This document shows, in pieces, positions 1 through 6,665 of a stretch of 22,589 bases of DNA (its first letter is position 1; each line of letters opens with the position of its first letter). Where the stretch lies: positions 1 through 22,589 of the forward strand of contig JBGTHB010000088.1 of NCBI GenBank assembly GCA_041746415.1, read 5' to 3'. A model generated the notes under the pieces. It searched no databases. It was not told where the DNA came from and worked only from the letters and a program-made list of their open reading frames with translations. A program made the position numbers and the translations under genes. The DNA is from JBGTHB01 sp041746415. GTDB taxonomy: Bacteria; Pseudomonadota; Gammaproteobacteria; Coxiellales; Coxiellaceae.

Positions 1-5
1 AACTT

Positions 6-218
6 ATGTTTAAACAACCGCTAAAAGGTGCAAGTAAATCACAGACGCCGACAAACCCTAGAACAAAAACAACGTTCGCTGTTAACACAGAAGCACTAGA
101 ACGCCATAGATTGTTTTCTACCCAGAGAGCAGATTTGCTAAAAATGATAGCTGAAAGACAACAGCAAATTTCTATCACTCAAGCTGGATTAAAAGAAAAT
201 ATACCCAACAACGGGTAA
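6..218 (+). CDS. Small hypothetical protein, possibly 5'-truncated by the window edge
   Basis: A 70-residue reading frame that I do not recognise. It is polar, rich in Gln, Lys and Thr. Its second half (from about residue 29) looks like one or two amphipathic helices with a Gln run. It has no signal peptide, membrane segment or cysteine. The ATG lies five bases from the window start, so no ribosome binding site can be judged, and the frame is open to the edge, so the real start may be further upstream. It converges on ftsI, with only 10 bases between the two stop codons. Compact convergent placement and absence of a competing frame make it plausible, but the evidence is thin. Confidence 0.4.
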   Translation: MFKQPLKGASKSQTPTNPRTKTTFAVNTEALERHRLFSTQRADLLKMIAERQQQISITQAGLKENIPNNG

Positions 219-228
219 ATTTTAATTT

Positions 229-1872
229 CTATTCCCCATCCGGTGCCACATCGTAAAAACGTAAGGTGCCGGACATCACTTGACGAAATACCGGCGCCGC
301 CACCATACCGCCGAAGTGATTTTTTTTCGGATCGCGAATCACCACTGCTACCACAAATTGCGGATCACTTGCCGGTGCCATACCAACAAAAGACGACATA
401 TAACGATTTTTGTAATAGCCATTCGGCCCACCGGCTATATAAGCTGTGCCCGTTTTGCCTGACACTTGATAACCAGCAATAGCCGCTAATGTTCCTGTGC
501 CACCTTTTTGCACCACCGTTTCTAACATTTTTACGATTTCATGAGCGACTTTTTGGGGTAATACTTGCGGCCCTGCAGCAGGTGGTTGATCCAGTTTTAA
601 AAACGTCACCGGTAAATCTTCCCCGCCATCAGCCAAAATCATATAAGCGTGTGCGAGTTGCAGCGTAGTAACAGAAATACCATAACCATAAGCTAATGTC
701 GCCACCACGCTCGGCACCCAATCCGTATGTGGCACCAATAAGCCGGTCGATTCACCGGGAAAACCGGAACGTGTGCGCACACCAAAACCCACACGTGATA
801 ATAAATCCCAAAACTCTTGCGGCTTTAATGACAACATTATTTTTGCCGCTGCAATGTTAGAAGATTTTTGCAGCAACTGCGTTAAATTCACAATGCCATA
901 ATCCAAATCATCTCGAATAGTATACCCACCAATGCGCATCCATCCGGGATTAGTATTAATTTTTGTTTCGGGTTTGTATTCACCACTTTCCAATGCCATC
1001 GCCACGGTAAACGGTTTCATTACTGAACCTGGTTCAAACATATCGGTCACCGCACGATTACGATAACGTCCATCATGATTTTTCGGTCGATTATTCGGAT
1101 TGTAAGAAGGCGCGTTCGTCATCGCTAAAATTTCACCCGTTTTAGCGTTCAACACCACCACCGAACCCGATTGCGCATCATCTTCTTGCACTGCAGCATT
1201 TAACGCAGTGTAAGCTAAATATTGCAACCGATGATCAAGGGCTAATGTTAAGTCGTGCCCTTGCACTGGCTTTTTTAGTAACGCAATGTCCGCAATGGTT
1301 TGGCCTAAACGATCTTTTAATACTTCACGTTTGCCATTTATACCACCTAGCCAGTTGTTATACGCCAACTCCAAACCTTCTTGACCCTGATCATCAATAT
1401 TCGTTAACCCCACTACATGAGCCGCTACACCACCATCGGGGTAAAAGCGTTTGTATTCACGCTGAATATAAACGCCTTTTATTTTAAGTTGTTTAACGCG
1501 CTGTGAAATTTCAGGCGCCATTTCTCGTTTTAAATACACAAATAATTTGGTTTTATATTTAGCGCGTTGTCTGATTTCAGCTGGCGCAATACCCACTACT
1601 TTAGCCAATGCACTAATTTGTACCGCATCCGCATTAAATAGCTGCGGGTTGATCCACACAGAATCCACCGGTGTGCTTACTGCTAAGGGTGAACCAAAGC
1701 GATCTAAAATCATGCCACGATACGCTGGCACGGTGATTTTACGCAAAATGCGCGCTTGACTTTGTTTTAGTAAGAATGAACGCTCAACGATATTTAAATC
1801 AACAAGACGCCATAGCAAAACCAATAACGCTATACCCAATAAAACGAAAAGAACATTACGTCTAGTGGTCAT
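229..1872 (-). CDS. ftsI: Peptidoglycan D,D-transpeptidase FtsI (penicillin-binding protein 3)
   Basis: Class B penicillin-binding protein that crosslinks septal peptidoglycan in the divisome. The 547-residue product has a short cytoplasmic tail and one membrane anchor (about residues 8-26). A PBP dimerisation domain follows, with the conserved RG-x-I-x-DR-x-G-x-x-LA stretch near residues 52-65. The C-terminal transpeptidase domain carries the three penicillin-binding motifs: S283-V-M-K286 (active-site serine), S337-S-N339 and K473-T-G475. It is somewhat shorter than E. coli FtsI (588 residues), with no long C-terminal tail. The start overlaps the end of ftsL by 11 bases, which indicates translational coupling in the mraZ-rsmH-ftsL-ftsI operon. 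In most gammaproteobacteria murE follows; here the next gene is convergent and unrelated. Confidence 0.97.
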   Translation of the reverse strand: MTTRRNVLFVLLGIALLVLLWRLVDLNIVERSFLLKQSQARILRKITVPAYRGMILDRFGSPLAVSTPVDSVWINPQLFNADAVQISALAKVVGIAPAEIRQRAKYKTKLFVYLKREMAPEISQRVKQLKIKGVYIQREYKRFYPDGGVAAHVVGLTNIDDQGQEGLELAYNNWLGGINGKREVLKDRLGQTIADIALLKKPVQGHDLTLALDHRLQYLAYTALNAAVQEDDAQSGSVVVLNAKTGEILAMTNAPSYNPNNRPKNHDGRYRNRAVTDMFEPGSVMKPFTVAMALESGEYKPETKINTNPGWMRIGGYTIRDDLDYGIVNLTQLLQKSSNIAAAKIMLSLKPQEFWDLLSRVGFGVRTRSGFPGESTGLLVPHTDWVPSVVATLAYGYGISVTTLQLAHAYMILADGGEDLPVTFLKLDQPPAAGPQVLPQKVAHEIVKMLETVVQKGGTGTLAAIAGYQVSGKTGTAYIAGGPNGYYKNRYMSSFVGMAPASDPQFVVAVVIRDPKKNHFGGMVAAPVFRQVMSGTLRFYDVAPDGE

Positions 1873-2197
1873 CGGTTACCAACACAATATCTTTTGCGCT
1901 GGGTAACTGCATACCTAAATCATCACGTGCAATACGTTGCACACGCGATTGCGTTGACCATGTGCTTTGTTCTAACAACAATTTACTAAAACGACTGATG
2001 GCTTGCGCTTTATCTTGTTGTAAGTTTTGATATTGAATAAACAAACGACGATGCAAGTCTTTAGTATAAACCACACTAAAAGCCGAAAAAAATACAGCAA
2101 TCAGCAACACCACTGTCCACAACATCGGTCTAGATAAAGCAATTGGCGCTTGTTTAGCTACTTCCCAAGTACGACTGGCAATAACTCGCGTATTCAT
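1862..2197 (-). CDS. ftsL: Cell division protein FtsL
   Basis: Small bitopic divisome protein that, with FtsB and FtsQ, activates septal synthesis by FtsW-FtsI. The 111-residue product has a short cytoplasmic N-terminus, one membrane helix (about residues 26-44) and a periplasmic coiled coil (about 45-85, rich in Gln, Leu and Arg). It ends with the short R-I-A-R-D-x-L-G-M-x-x-P segment typical of FtsL/FtsB-type proteins. Sequence similarity in this family is low, so the call rests on size, topology, this C-terminal motif and position between rsmH and ftsI. It overlaps rsmH by 4 bases and ftsI by 11. Confidence 0.92.
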   Translation of the reverse strand: MNTRVIASRTWEVAKQAPIALSRPMLWTVVLLIAVFFSAFSVVYTKDLHRRLFIQYQNLQQDKAQAISRFSKLLLEQSTWSTQSRVQRIARDDLGMQLPSAKDIVLVTDDH

Positions 2198-3126
2198 AAT
2201 AATTTCTCCGCTATCCTTAGTCGCGCGCTTCTGGCACGCGGATTATCGTTAATTTCTTGTGGTGATGGACTAATTGGTCTGCCTATTTTACGCAAACGAC
2301 ATAGTTTGTCACGATTTTGTATTGGCAATCCTGCCGGTAATTCTTCTCCAACACTTTCACGTTGAATAAATTGTTTAACAATTCGGTCTTCTAACGAATG
2401 AAAACTGATAACACACAAACGACCATTAGGCGCTAATACATCAGTGCTTTGTGTTAGTGCTTGTTGCAACACATCGAGCTCACGATTAATAAAAATGCGT
2501 ATCGCTTGAAAAGTACGCGTTGCCGGATGTTTGTGTTTTTCTTTTTTAGGAATAACGCGTGCAATCATCTCAGCTAACGCTTTAGTGCGCGTGAAAGGTG
2601 TTGTTTTGCGATCGTAAACGATGGCCTTGGCAATGCGGCGCGAAAAACGTTCTTCACCATACTCATAAATCACATCGGCAATTTCTTTTTCGCTTGCCGT
2701 ATTCAACCACGTAGCCGCATCCAACTTTTGTTGCGGGTTCATGCGCATGTCTAAAGGTCCGTCCTGCATAAAACTAAATCCTCGTTCAGGATTATCCAAT
2801 TGTGGAGATGACACACCCAAATCAAATAAAATGCCGTCAATTTTTTCTGAGATCCCGAGACGTTGGAGCACCGCCATCAGTTCGGAGAAATTTGCGTGCT
2901 CAACACAAAATCTCGGGTCCTCAGTGATCCCTATTTCCGCTGCTACACAAATGGCGGCGGGATCTTGATCTAATGCAATCAACCTTCCATTAGATCCCAG
3001 GCATTTCAATATGGCCTGACTATGTCCTCCTCTTCCAAAGGTGGCATCGACGTAAATTCCCGATGCCTTTATTGCCAACCCCTGAATTGCTTGTGGCAAT
3101 AAAACTGGTATGTGAGTGTGTCGCAA
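2194..3126 (-). CDS. rsmH: 16S rRNA (cytosine(1402)-N(4))-methyltransferase RsmH (MraW)
   Basis: SAM-dependent methyltransferase that modifies C1402 in the ribosomal P site. Visible family motifs are the N-terminal H-x-x-V-L-L, the SAM-binding D-A-T-F-G-R-G-G-H-S loop, the F-D-L-G-V-S-S-P-Q-L-D motif and the late V-I-S-F-H-S-L-E-D-R motif. The frame is open to 3270, but that would overlap mraZ. An ATG at 3147 has no good ribosome binding site. A TTG at 3126 has GGAGG four bases upstream and starts the protein at R-H-T-H-I-P-V-L-L, in register with E. coli RsmH, so I chose it (310 residues). The alternative from 3147 adds seven residues. The gene sits between mraZ and ftsL, overlapping ftsL by 4 bases. 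Confidence 0.95.
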   Translation of the reverse strand: MRHTHIPVLLPQAIQGLAIKASGIYVDATFGRGGHSQAILKCLGSNGRLIALDQDPAAICVAAEIGITEDPRFCVEHANFSELMAVLQRLGISEKIDGILFDLGVSSPQLDNPERGFSFMQDGPLDMRMNPQQKLDAATWLNTASEKEIADVIYEYGEERFSRRIAKAIVYDRKTTPFTRTKALAEMIARVIPKKEKHKHPATRTFQAIRIFINRELDVLQQALTQSTDVLAPNGRLCVISFHSLEDRIVKQFIQRESVGEELPAGLPIQNRDKLCRLRKIGRPISPSPQEINDNPRARSARLRIAEKLL

Positions 3127-3160
3127 ACTGCCTCCGTTATTTCTCATAAAAAAGGCTGCA

Positions 3161-3619
3161 TTATAACGATAAATTTTTAAGTTGGTCTGGCAGATCATCA
3201 TCGTCACCGAGATCATCTGCCAACCAACCTTCGCGCGCCATGCGCCATTGCGACTCACCCCAGATTTCAAACTTTTTACCTTGCCCCACTAACATCACCA
3301 GTTTGTCGAGACTCGCGTATTCACGTAATAGTGGAGGCAATAAAATACGGCCATTGCGATCCATTTCAATTTCAGTCGCATGACCTATTAATAAACGTTG
3401 AATGCGTCGAGTGGCTGGATGGAAGCTAGGCAAACTTTCCAGTTTCGCTTCTATCTCAACCCAAAATGGTTCAGGATATAACAGGAGACAGCGTTGCTCG
3501 GTGTCGATTGTGACAACACAATGACCATCAGCGTGCTCTTCAAGGATATGGCGATAACGGGCGGGGATTGCGATCCTTCCCTTATCATCCACATTGATGG
3601 CATTTAAGCCTCGAAACAT
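3161..3619 (-). CDS. mraZ: Transcriptional regulator MraZ
   Basis: DNA-binding AbrB-like protein that forms rings and represses its own division-cluster promoter. From the ATG at 3619 the product is 152 residues, the same as E. coli MraZ, and begins M-F-R-G. Two SpoVT/AbrB-type halves each carry the D-x-x-x-R signature: D-D-K-G-R (near residue 11) and D-R-N-G-R (near residue 89), each followed by a hydrophobic-P segment. A longer frame from 3664 adds 15 residues, but these run through the promoter and operator and do not match the family, so 3619 is preferred. GGGAGA lies upstream. Four GTGG boxes at 10-bp spacing just upstream fit autoregulation. The acidic run D-D-L-G-D-D-D-D-L near the C-terminus is a local oddity. 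Confidence 0.96.
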   Translation of the reverse strand: MFRGLNAINVDDKGRIAIPARYRHILEEHADGHCVVTIDTEQRCLLLYPEPFWVEIEAKLESLPSFHPATRRIQRLLIGHATEIEMDRNGRILLPPLLREYASLDKLVMLVGQGKKFEIWGESQWRMAREGWLADDLGDDDDLPDQLKNLSL

Positions 3620-3630
3620 TCCCTGTTCTC

Positions 3631-3664
3631 CCACTTTTATCCACATTATACCACCGTTATCCAC
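3631..3664 (-). promoter_or_regulatory. Putative MraZ operator: four GTGG repeats at 10-bp period
   Basis: On the minus strand GTGG occurs at 3661-3664, 3651-3654, 3641-3644 and 3631-3634, so each repeat is exactly one helical turn from the next. Known MraZ sites are direct TGGG-type repeats separated by about 5 bp, upstream of mraZ itself. Only the repeat nearest the gene is GTGGG; the others are GTGGA or GTGGT. The array straddles the -10 box, so bound MraZ would block RNA polymerase. Confidence 0.8.
3645..3650 (-). promoter_or_regulatory. -10 box of the mraZ operon promoter
   Basis: A perfect TATAAT on the minus strand, 26 bases from the mraZ ATG and lying inside the GTGG array. The -35 region is poor (TTAGAC about 19 bp upstream is the nearest candidate). 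Transcription would start near 3638, leaving a leader of about 19 bases. Confidence 0.6.
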
Positions 3665-3832
3665 AGATAGTCTAATTTTTAGTCTATTAGAGCCATTATT
3701 CGATAAAAAATTAGCTAGGGGAACTTAAGGTCTGCTTAAGAATCAAGCAAAATCAACGGATTATGGTCAAAAATGCAGCAATAGAGGCGTAAATAAACGC
3801 ACCGCCAAGACAGCAAACCGCGTACGCTAATC

Positions 3833-3838
3833 TATAAT
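3833..3838 (+). promoter_or_regulatory. Candidate -10 box for the small secreted protein gene
   Basis: TATAAT 36 bases upstream of the ATG at 3875, at a suitable distance for a short leader. No convincing -35 hexamer is seen at 16-18 bp. The box sits within a small CTAAT/ATTAG inverted repeat. Confidence 0.4.
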
Positions 3839-3874
3839 ATTAGATACCCCTAACTTGTCCATGGAGGACTGACA

Positions 3875-4210
3875 ATGAAATTTCAATTCTTAAAAACGAT
3901 TCTCTTATTATTAGTAATGACACTTATCGTTTCACCCAGTCTGGCCGACTCAGGCCATGTGGATTTGGATCGTCAGTTACAGAATAAAAACATTAGCTCT
4001 AGTGGAATCAGTGCCATTATTTGCAATAACAACACCCGCATCTCTTGTCATCAAACCGCCAATGATGGTGGCGTGGAATTTTACAAAGCCAATGGCTATG
4101 CCGGTAAAGAACAGAATAGTTGCACCCTGAGCAATTTCAAAGGCACTAATCTCTGCCCTGATGGTGTGAAAGCGATTGTGAATGACAGCGGCAAGCACAC
4201 CTTGAATTAA
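3875..4210 (+). CDS. Small secreted cysteine-containing protein of unknown function
   Basis: A 111-residue product I do not recognise. Residues 1-24 form a clear Sec signal peptide (K-F-Q-F-L-K, then a Leu/Val core, then S-P-S-L-A with cleavage before D25). The mature protein, about 87 residues, is hydrophilic and has four cysteines (C50, C58, C83, C94), consistent with two disulphides in the periplasm or outside the cell. It is rich in Asn, Ser and Gly. The start is supported by GGAGG six bases before the ATG and by an upstream TATAAT. Its stop codon overlaps the stop of the convergent yajQ by three to four bases, sharing a TTAA. No lipobox is present. A secreted structural or host-interaction protein is possible but not shown. 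Confidence 0.75.
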   Translation: MKFQFLKTILLLLVMTLIVSPSLADSGHVDLDRQLQNKNISSSGISAIICNNNTRISCHQTANDGGVEFYKANGYAGKEQNSCTLSNFKGTNLCPDGVKAIVNDSGKHTLN

Positions 4211-4689
4211 TCGCGAAAGTTACCAAAACTCAGCGGTAAATCCGTCACTTTAGCTTTGAGCAACGCAATGGCTTCTTGCAGGTCATCACGCTTTTTGCCA
4301 GTAATGCGCACTTGATCGCCTTGAATCGCCGCTTGCACTTTCATTTTTTCCGCTTTAATCAGTTTAATAATAGCCTTGGCTTTATCTTGGGGAATGCCCT
4401 CAACCAATTTCACCACCTGGGTCATGACTCTGCCAGACATGACTGGCTCTTGCGGGTCCAAGTGTTTTAAATCAATCTGCCGCTTGGCGACCTTATTACG
4501 TAAAATATCGAGCATTTGCTGAATCTGAATATCCGCTTCGGCCTTTAAAATCAGCTCATTTTCTTTAAGTTCAAAACTGGCGTCCACCCCCTTAAAATCA
4601 AAGCGGGTGCCGACCTCACGATTGGCTTGGTCTATGGCATTGGTAAGTTCGTGTTTATCAAGCTCGCAGCTCACATCAAATGAAGGCAT
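4207..4689 (-). CDS. yajQ: YajQ family nucleotide-binding protein (UPF0234)
   Basis: A 160-residue cytoplasmic protein matching the YajQ family along its whole length. The N-terminus is M-P-S-F-D-V-S-C-E, followed by N-A-x-x-Q-A-N-R-E-V-x-T-R-F-D-F-K-G, and the C-terminus ends in D-L-P-L-x-F-x-N-F-R-D, all family hallmarks. Members bind nucleotides or RNA, and the Xanthomonas homologue binds cyclic di-GMP; the role here cannot be deduced. A GGAG lies seven bases before the ATG. It is a single-gene unit, convergent with and overlapping the small secreted protein gene. Confidence 0.95.
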   Translation of the reverse strand: MPSFDVSCELDKHELTNAIDQANREVGTRFDFKGVDASFELKENELILKAEADIQIQQMLDILRNKVAKRQIDLKHLDPQEPVMSGRVMTQVVKLVEGIPQDKAKAIIKLIKAEKMKVQAAIQGDQVRITGKKRDDLQEAIALLKAKVTDLPLSFGNFRD

Positions 4690-4858
4690 GGTAACTCCTT
4701 AATTAATGGTAATTTGGCCCTGGGCGCCATTTTAGCAGCCCCGTTGCACCAGCGCGAGAGTCAACTGCGTGAGATAATGCTTACAAACCTTTGCCGATTT
4801 TGATATTATAGGCTTGTTAAAAGTTTCCATAACACCCAGTTTAACGAGGAGCAACCTA

Positions 4859-5233
4859 ATGTCAGTTAATTCAGAGGCAGCCGATTACATAAAAGCTGCA
4901 GAGCTATCAGCTCAGCGCGCTGAGTACGGTAGCAGTAATAGATTTTTCACGAAAACAGCCGAGCTTGACACCTCAATTAAAGCGGTAGCTGGAATGGGTC
5001 ATAGCTTTGAGGATGCAGTTGCTGCCGATGAAGCAACTCGAAGTGGCCAACGAGCACAATGGCTCTCAGCAGAAAAAGTAACATCACATGGGTTTACTGC
5101 TGCTGATTCAGCTGTAAAAGCACACGCTTTAGTAGCCAACGAAGAAGCTTTAAGCACCAATCGAAACAGTATGTTCAGCAGAGCTGAGCCAGAAGCAGAG
5201 GCTTTTTCACGGCCAACGCTTAACAACTCTTAA
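4859..5233 (+). CDS. Alanine-rich small hypothetical protein
   Basis: A 124-residue product that I do not recognise. It is rich in Ala, Ser and Glu, probably largely helical, without cysteine, signal peptide or membrane segment. It contains loosely recurring A-x-x-x-A-E patterns. The frame is open from 4814, but GAGGAG nine bases before the ATG at 4859 fixes the start. A strong intrinsic terminator follows, so this is an independent transcription unit. The composition (A-E-A-S/T) is seen in some secreted or host-directed proteins of intracellular bacteria, but nothing here proves that. Confidence 0.65.
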   Translation: MSVNSEAADYIKAAELSAQRAEYGSSNRFFTKTAELDTSIKAVAGMGHSFEDAVAADEATRSGQRAQWLSAEKVTSHGFTAADSAVKAHALVANEEALSTNRNSMFSRAEPEAEAFSRPTLNNS

Positions 5234-5261
5234 TAATTCACGTCAGCTACGTGTTTTCTTG

Positions 5262-5285
5262 AGGCGCCACCTTGGCGCCTTTTTT
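5262..5285 (+). terminator. Rho-independent terminator
   Basis: Perfect 7-bp GC-rich stem (AGGCGCC 5262-5268 with GGCGCCT 5274-5280), 5-base loop, then a T run to 5285. It lies 28 bases after the stop of the alanine-rich protein gene. Confidence 0.9.
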
Positions 5286-5286
5286 A

Positions 5287-5328
5287 GAGCCTGTTCAAGG
5301 TCTCTGATTCTAGCGAAAAAGCAGATGG
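5287..5328 (+). repeat. Left terminal inverted repeat of the MITE
   Basis: Begins GAGCCTGTTCAA and matches the complement of the right end over about 40 bases with a few mismatches and single-base gaps. TTA precedes it. Confidence 0.75.
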
Positions 5329-5598
5329 TTGAGATAAAATATTTACCCGACCGAGATAAATAGTTATTCATATTTATCGAGGGCGCGTGCATATACCCAC
5401 TTCATTTGAAGTTGCGCTATGTCGCAACGCAAAGTGACGCTACGCGATGGGGATTTTTAAGGGGAGAATCGCGAATTCTCCCCTTAAATGACCGGGCATG
5501 AATTCACTTCATGCCGGTCATACAAATAAGGATATACCGTTCGCTTTCAATTAAAATTATTCGCATTCTCATTGGTGAACGGTATAGTTTAGCCAACC

Positions 5599-5639
5599 AC
5601 GCTGCTTTTGCAGCGAATCAAGAGATTTTGAACAGGCTC
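5599..5639 (-). repeat. Right terminal inverted repeat of the MITE
   Basis: Read on the minus strand it begins GAGCCTGTTCAA, followed by AATCTCTTGATTCG and AAAAGCAG. It abuts the TTA that is the tdh stop codon. Confidence 0.75.
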
Positions 5640-6665
5640 TTAGGACCAATCCAAAATCACTTTACCCGATTGACCACTCGCCAGTGTTTCAAACGCGTTA
5701 GCAAAATCGTCTATTTTAAAATGATGGGTAATAATGGGTGAAATATCCAAACCACTTTGCAGCATCGCCACACCTTTATACCAGGTTTCAAAAATGCGCC
5801 GTCCGTATATGCCAGCAATGGTAATACTTTTGAATACCAACACACTCCAATCAATGGCAAACGGCTCACTCGGAATGCCGAGCAAAGAAACTTTAGCGCC
5901 ATAATTGAGCACTTTTAACATCTGTTGAAATGCCATTTGATTACCAGACATTTCCAAACCCACATCAAAACCTTCTGTCATACCAAGCTGTTGCATGACA
6001 TCTCTTAAATCCGTCTTGGTAGGATCCACCGCTAGTGTGGCACCCATTTTTTTTGCCAGCGCCAAGCGATAGGGATTAACATCCGTGACAACAACAAAAC
6101 GCGCGCCAATGTGTTTTGCGATCGCCGCAGACAAACAACCCACCGGGCCAGCACCCGTAATTAATACATCTTCGCCCACCAAATTAAATTCAAGCGTAGC
6201 ATGCACCGCGTTGCCATAAGGATCTAAAATGGCGGCAACATCATCATCAATATTATCGGGTAATTTAAAAACGTTGGACGCGCGCATAGCAAAATATTCT
6301 GCAAACACACCTGGAATATCGTAACCCACGCCTTGAGTATTACGACATAAATATTTGCGATCACCACGGCAATTGCGACACTCACCACAAATATAATGCC
6401 CTTCACCTGAAACACGATCGCCTTTTTTAAAATTAGACACATTCGCGCCGACCGCTTCCACAACACCGGAAAATTCATGGCCCGTAATCATTGGTACCGG
6501 CACCGTTTTTTTAGCCCACTCATCCCAATGGTAAATATGCAAATCCGTACCACAAATAGCCGTTTTTTTTATTTTAATTAATACATCATATGGACTAATG
6601 GTTGGCTTATCCGCTGTCGTTAGCCAAATACCCGGTTCTTTTTTTAATTTTGCTAATGCTTTCAT
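5640..6665 (-). CDS. tdh: L-threonine 3-dehydrogenase
   Basis: Zinc- and NAD-dependent medium-chain dehydrogenase that oxidises L-threonine to 2-amino-3-ketobutyrate, the substrate of Kbl encoded immediately upstream. The 341-residue length equals E. coli Tdh. Catalytic zinc ligands C38 and H63-E64 are present. The structural-zinc lobe has C93, C96, C99 and C107. The Rossmann NAD motif G-A-G-P-V-G lies near residue 171. The ATG overlaps the end of kbl by 4 bases, giving the usual kbl-tdh operon. Its stop codon TAA is the TTA copy abutting the MITE, so the insertion left the reading frame intact but replaced whatever terminator once followed. Confidence 0.97.
   Translation of the reverse strand: MKALAKLKKEPGIWLTTADKPTISPYDVLIKIKKTAICGTDLHIYHWDEWAKKTVPVPMITGHEFSGVVEAVGANVSNFKKGDRVSGEGHYICGECRNCRGDRKYLCRNTQGVGYDIPGVFAEYFAMRASNVFKLPDNIDDDVAAILDPYGNAVHATLEFNLVGEDVLITGAGPVGCLSAAIAKHIGARFVVVTDVNPYRLALAKKMGATLAVDPTKTDLRDVMQQLGMTEGFDVGLEMSGNQMAFQQMLKVLNYGAKVSLLGIPSEPFAIDWSVLVFKSITIAGIYGRRIFETWYKGVAMLQSGLDISPIITHHFKIDDFANAFETLASGQSGKVILDWS

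Larger units (their letters stand above)
5287..5639. mobile_element. 353-bp MITE-like non-autonomous element
   Basis: The ends are perfect 12-bp inverted repeats (GAGCCTGTTCAA at 5287-5298 and its complement at 5628-5639). They extend imperfectly inward to about 40 bp, with TCTCT, GATTC and AAAAGCAG shared. TTA flanks both sides (5284-5286 and 5640-5642), which looks like a 3-bp target duplication. There is no transposase frame inside. The interior is a chain of palindromes: 5355-5378, 5399-5412, 5411-5428, 5456-5488 (14-bp stem), 5489-5520 and 5533-5586. A 3-bp T-N-A duplication fits mobilisation by an IS5-family (IS1031-like) transposase, but that parentage is inference. The element fills the whole gap between the upstream terminator and the tdh stop codon. 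Confidence 0.8.

Noticed and set aside
5511..5741. Plus-strand frame of 76 codons crossing the MITE end
   Set aside because: It runs from the MITE interior into the antisense of tdh, has no ribosome binding site and is Ile/Arg-biased like random AT-rich sequence.
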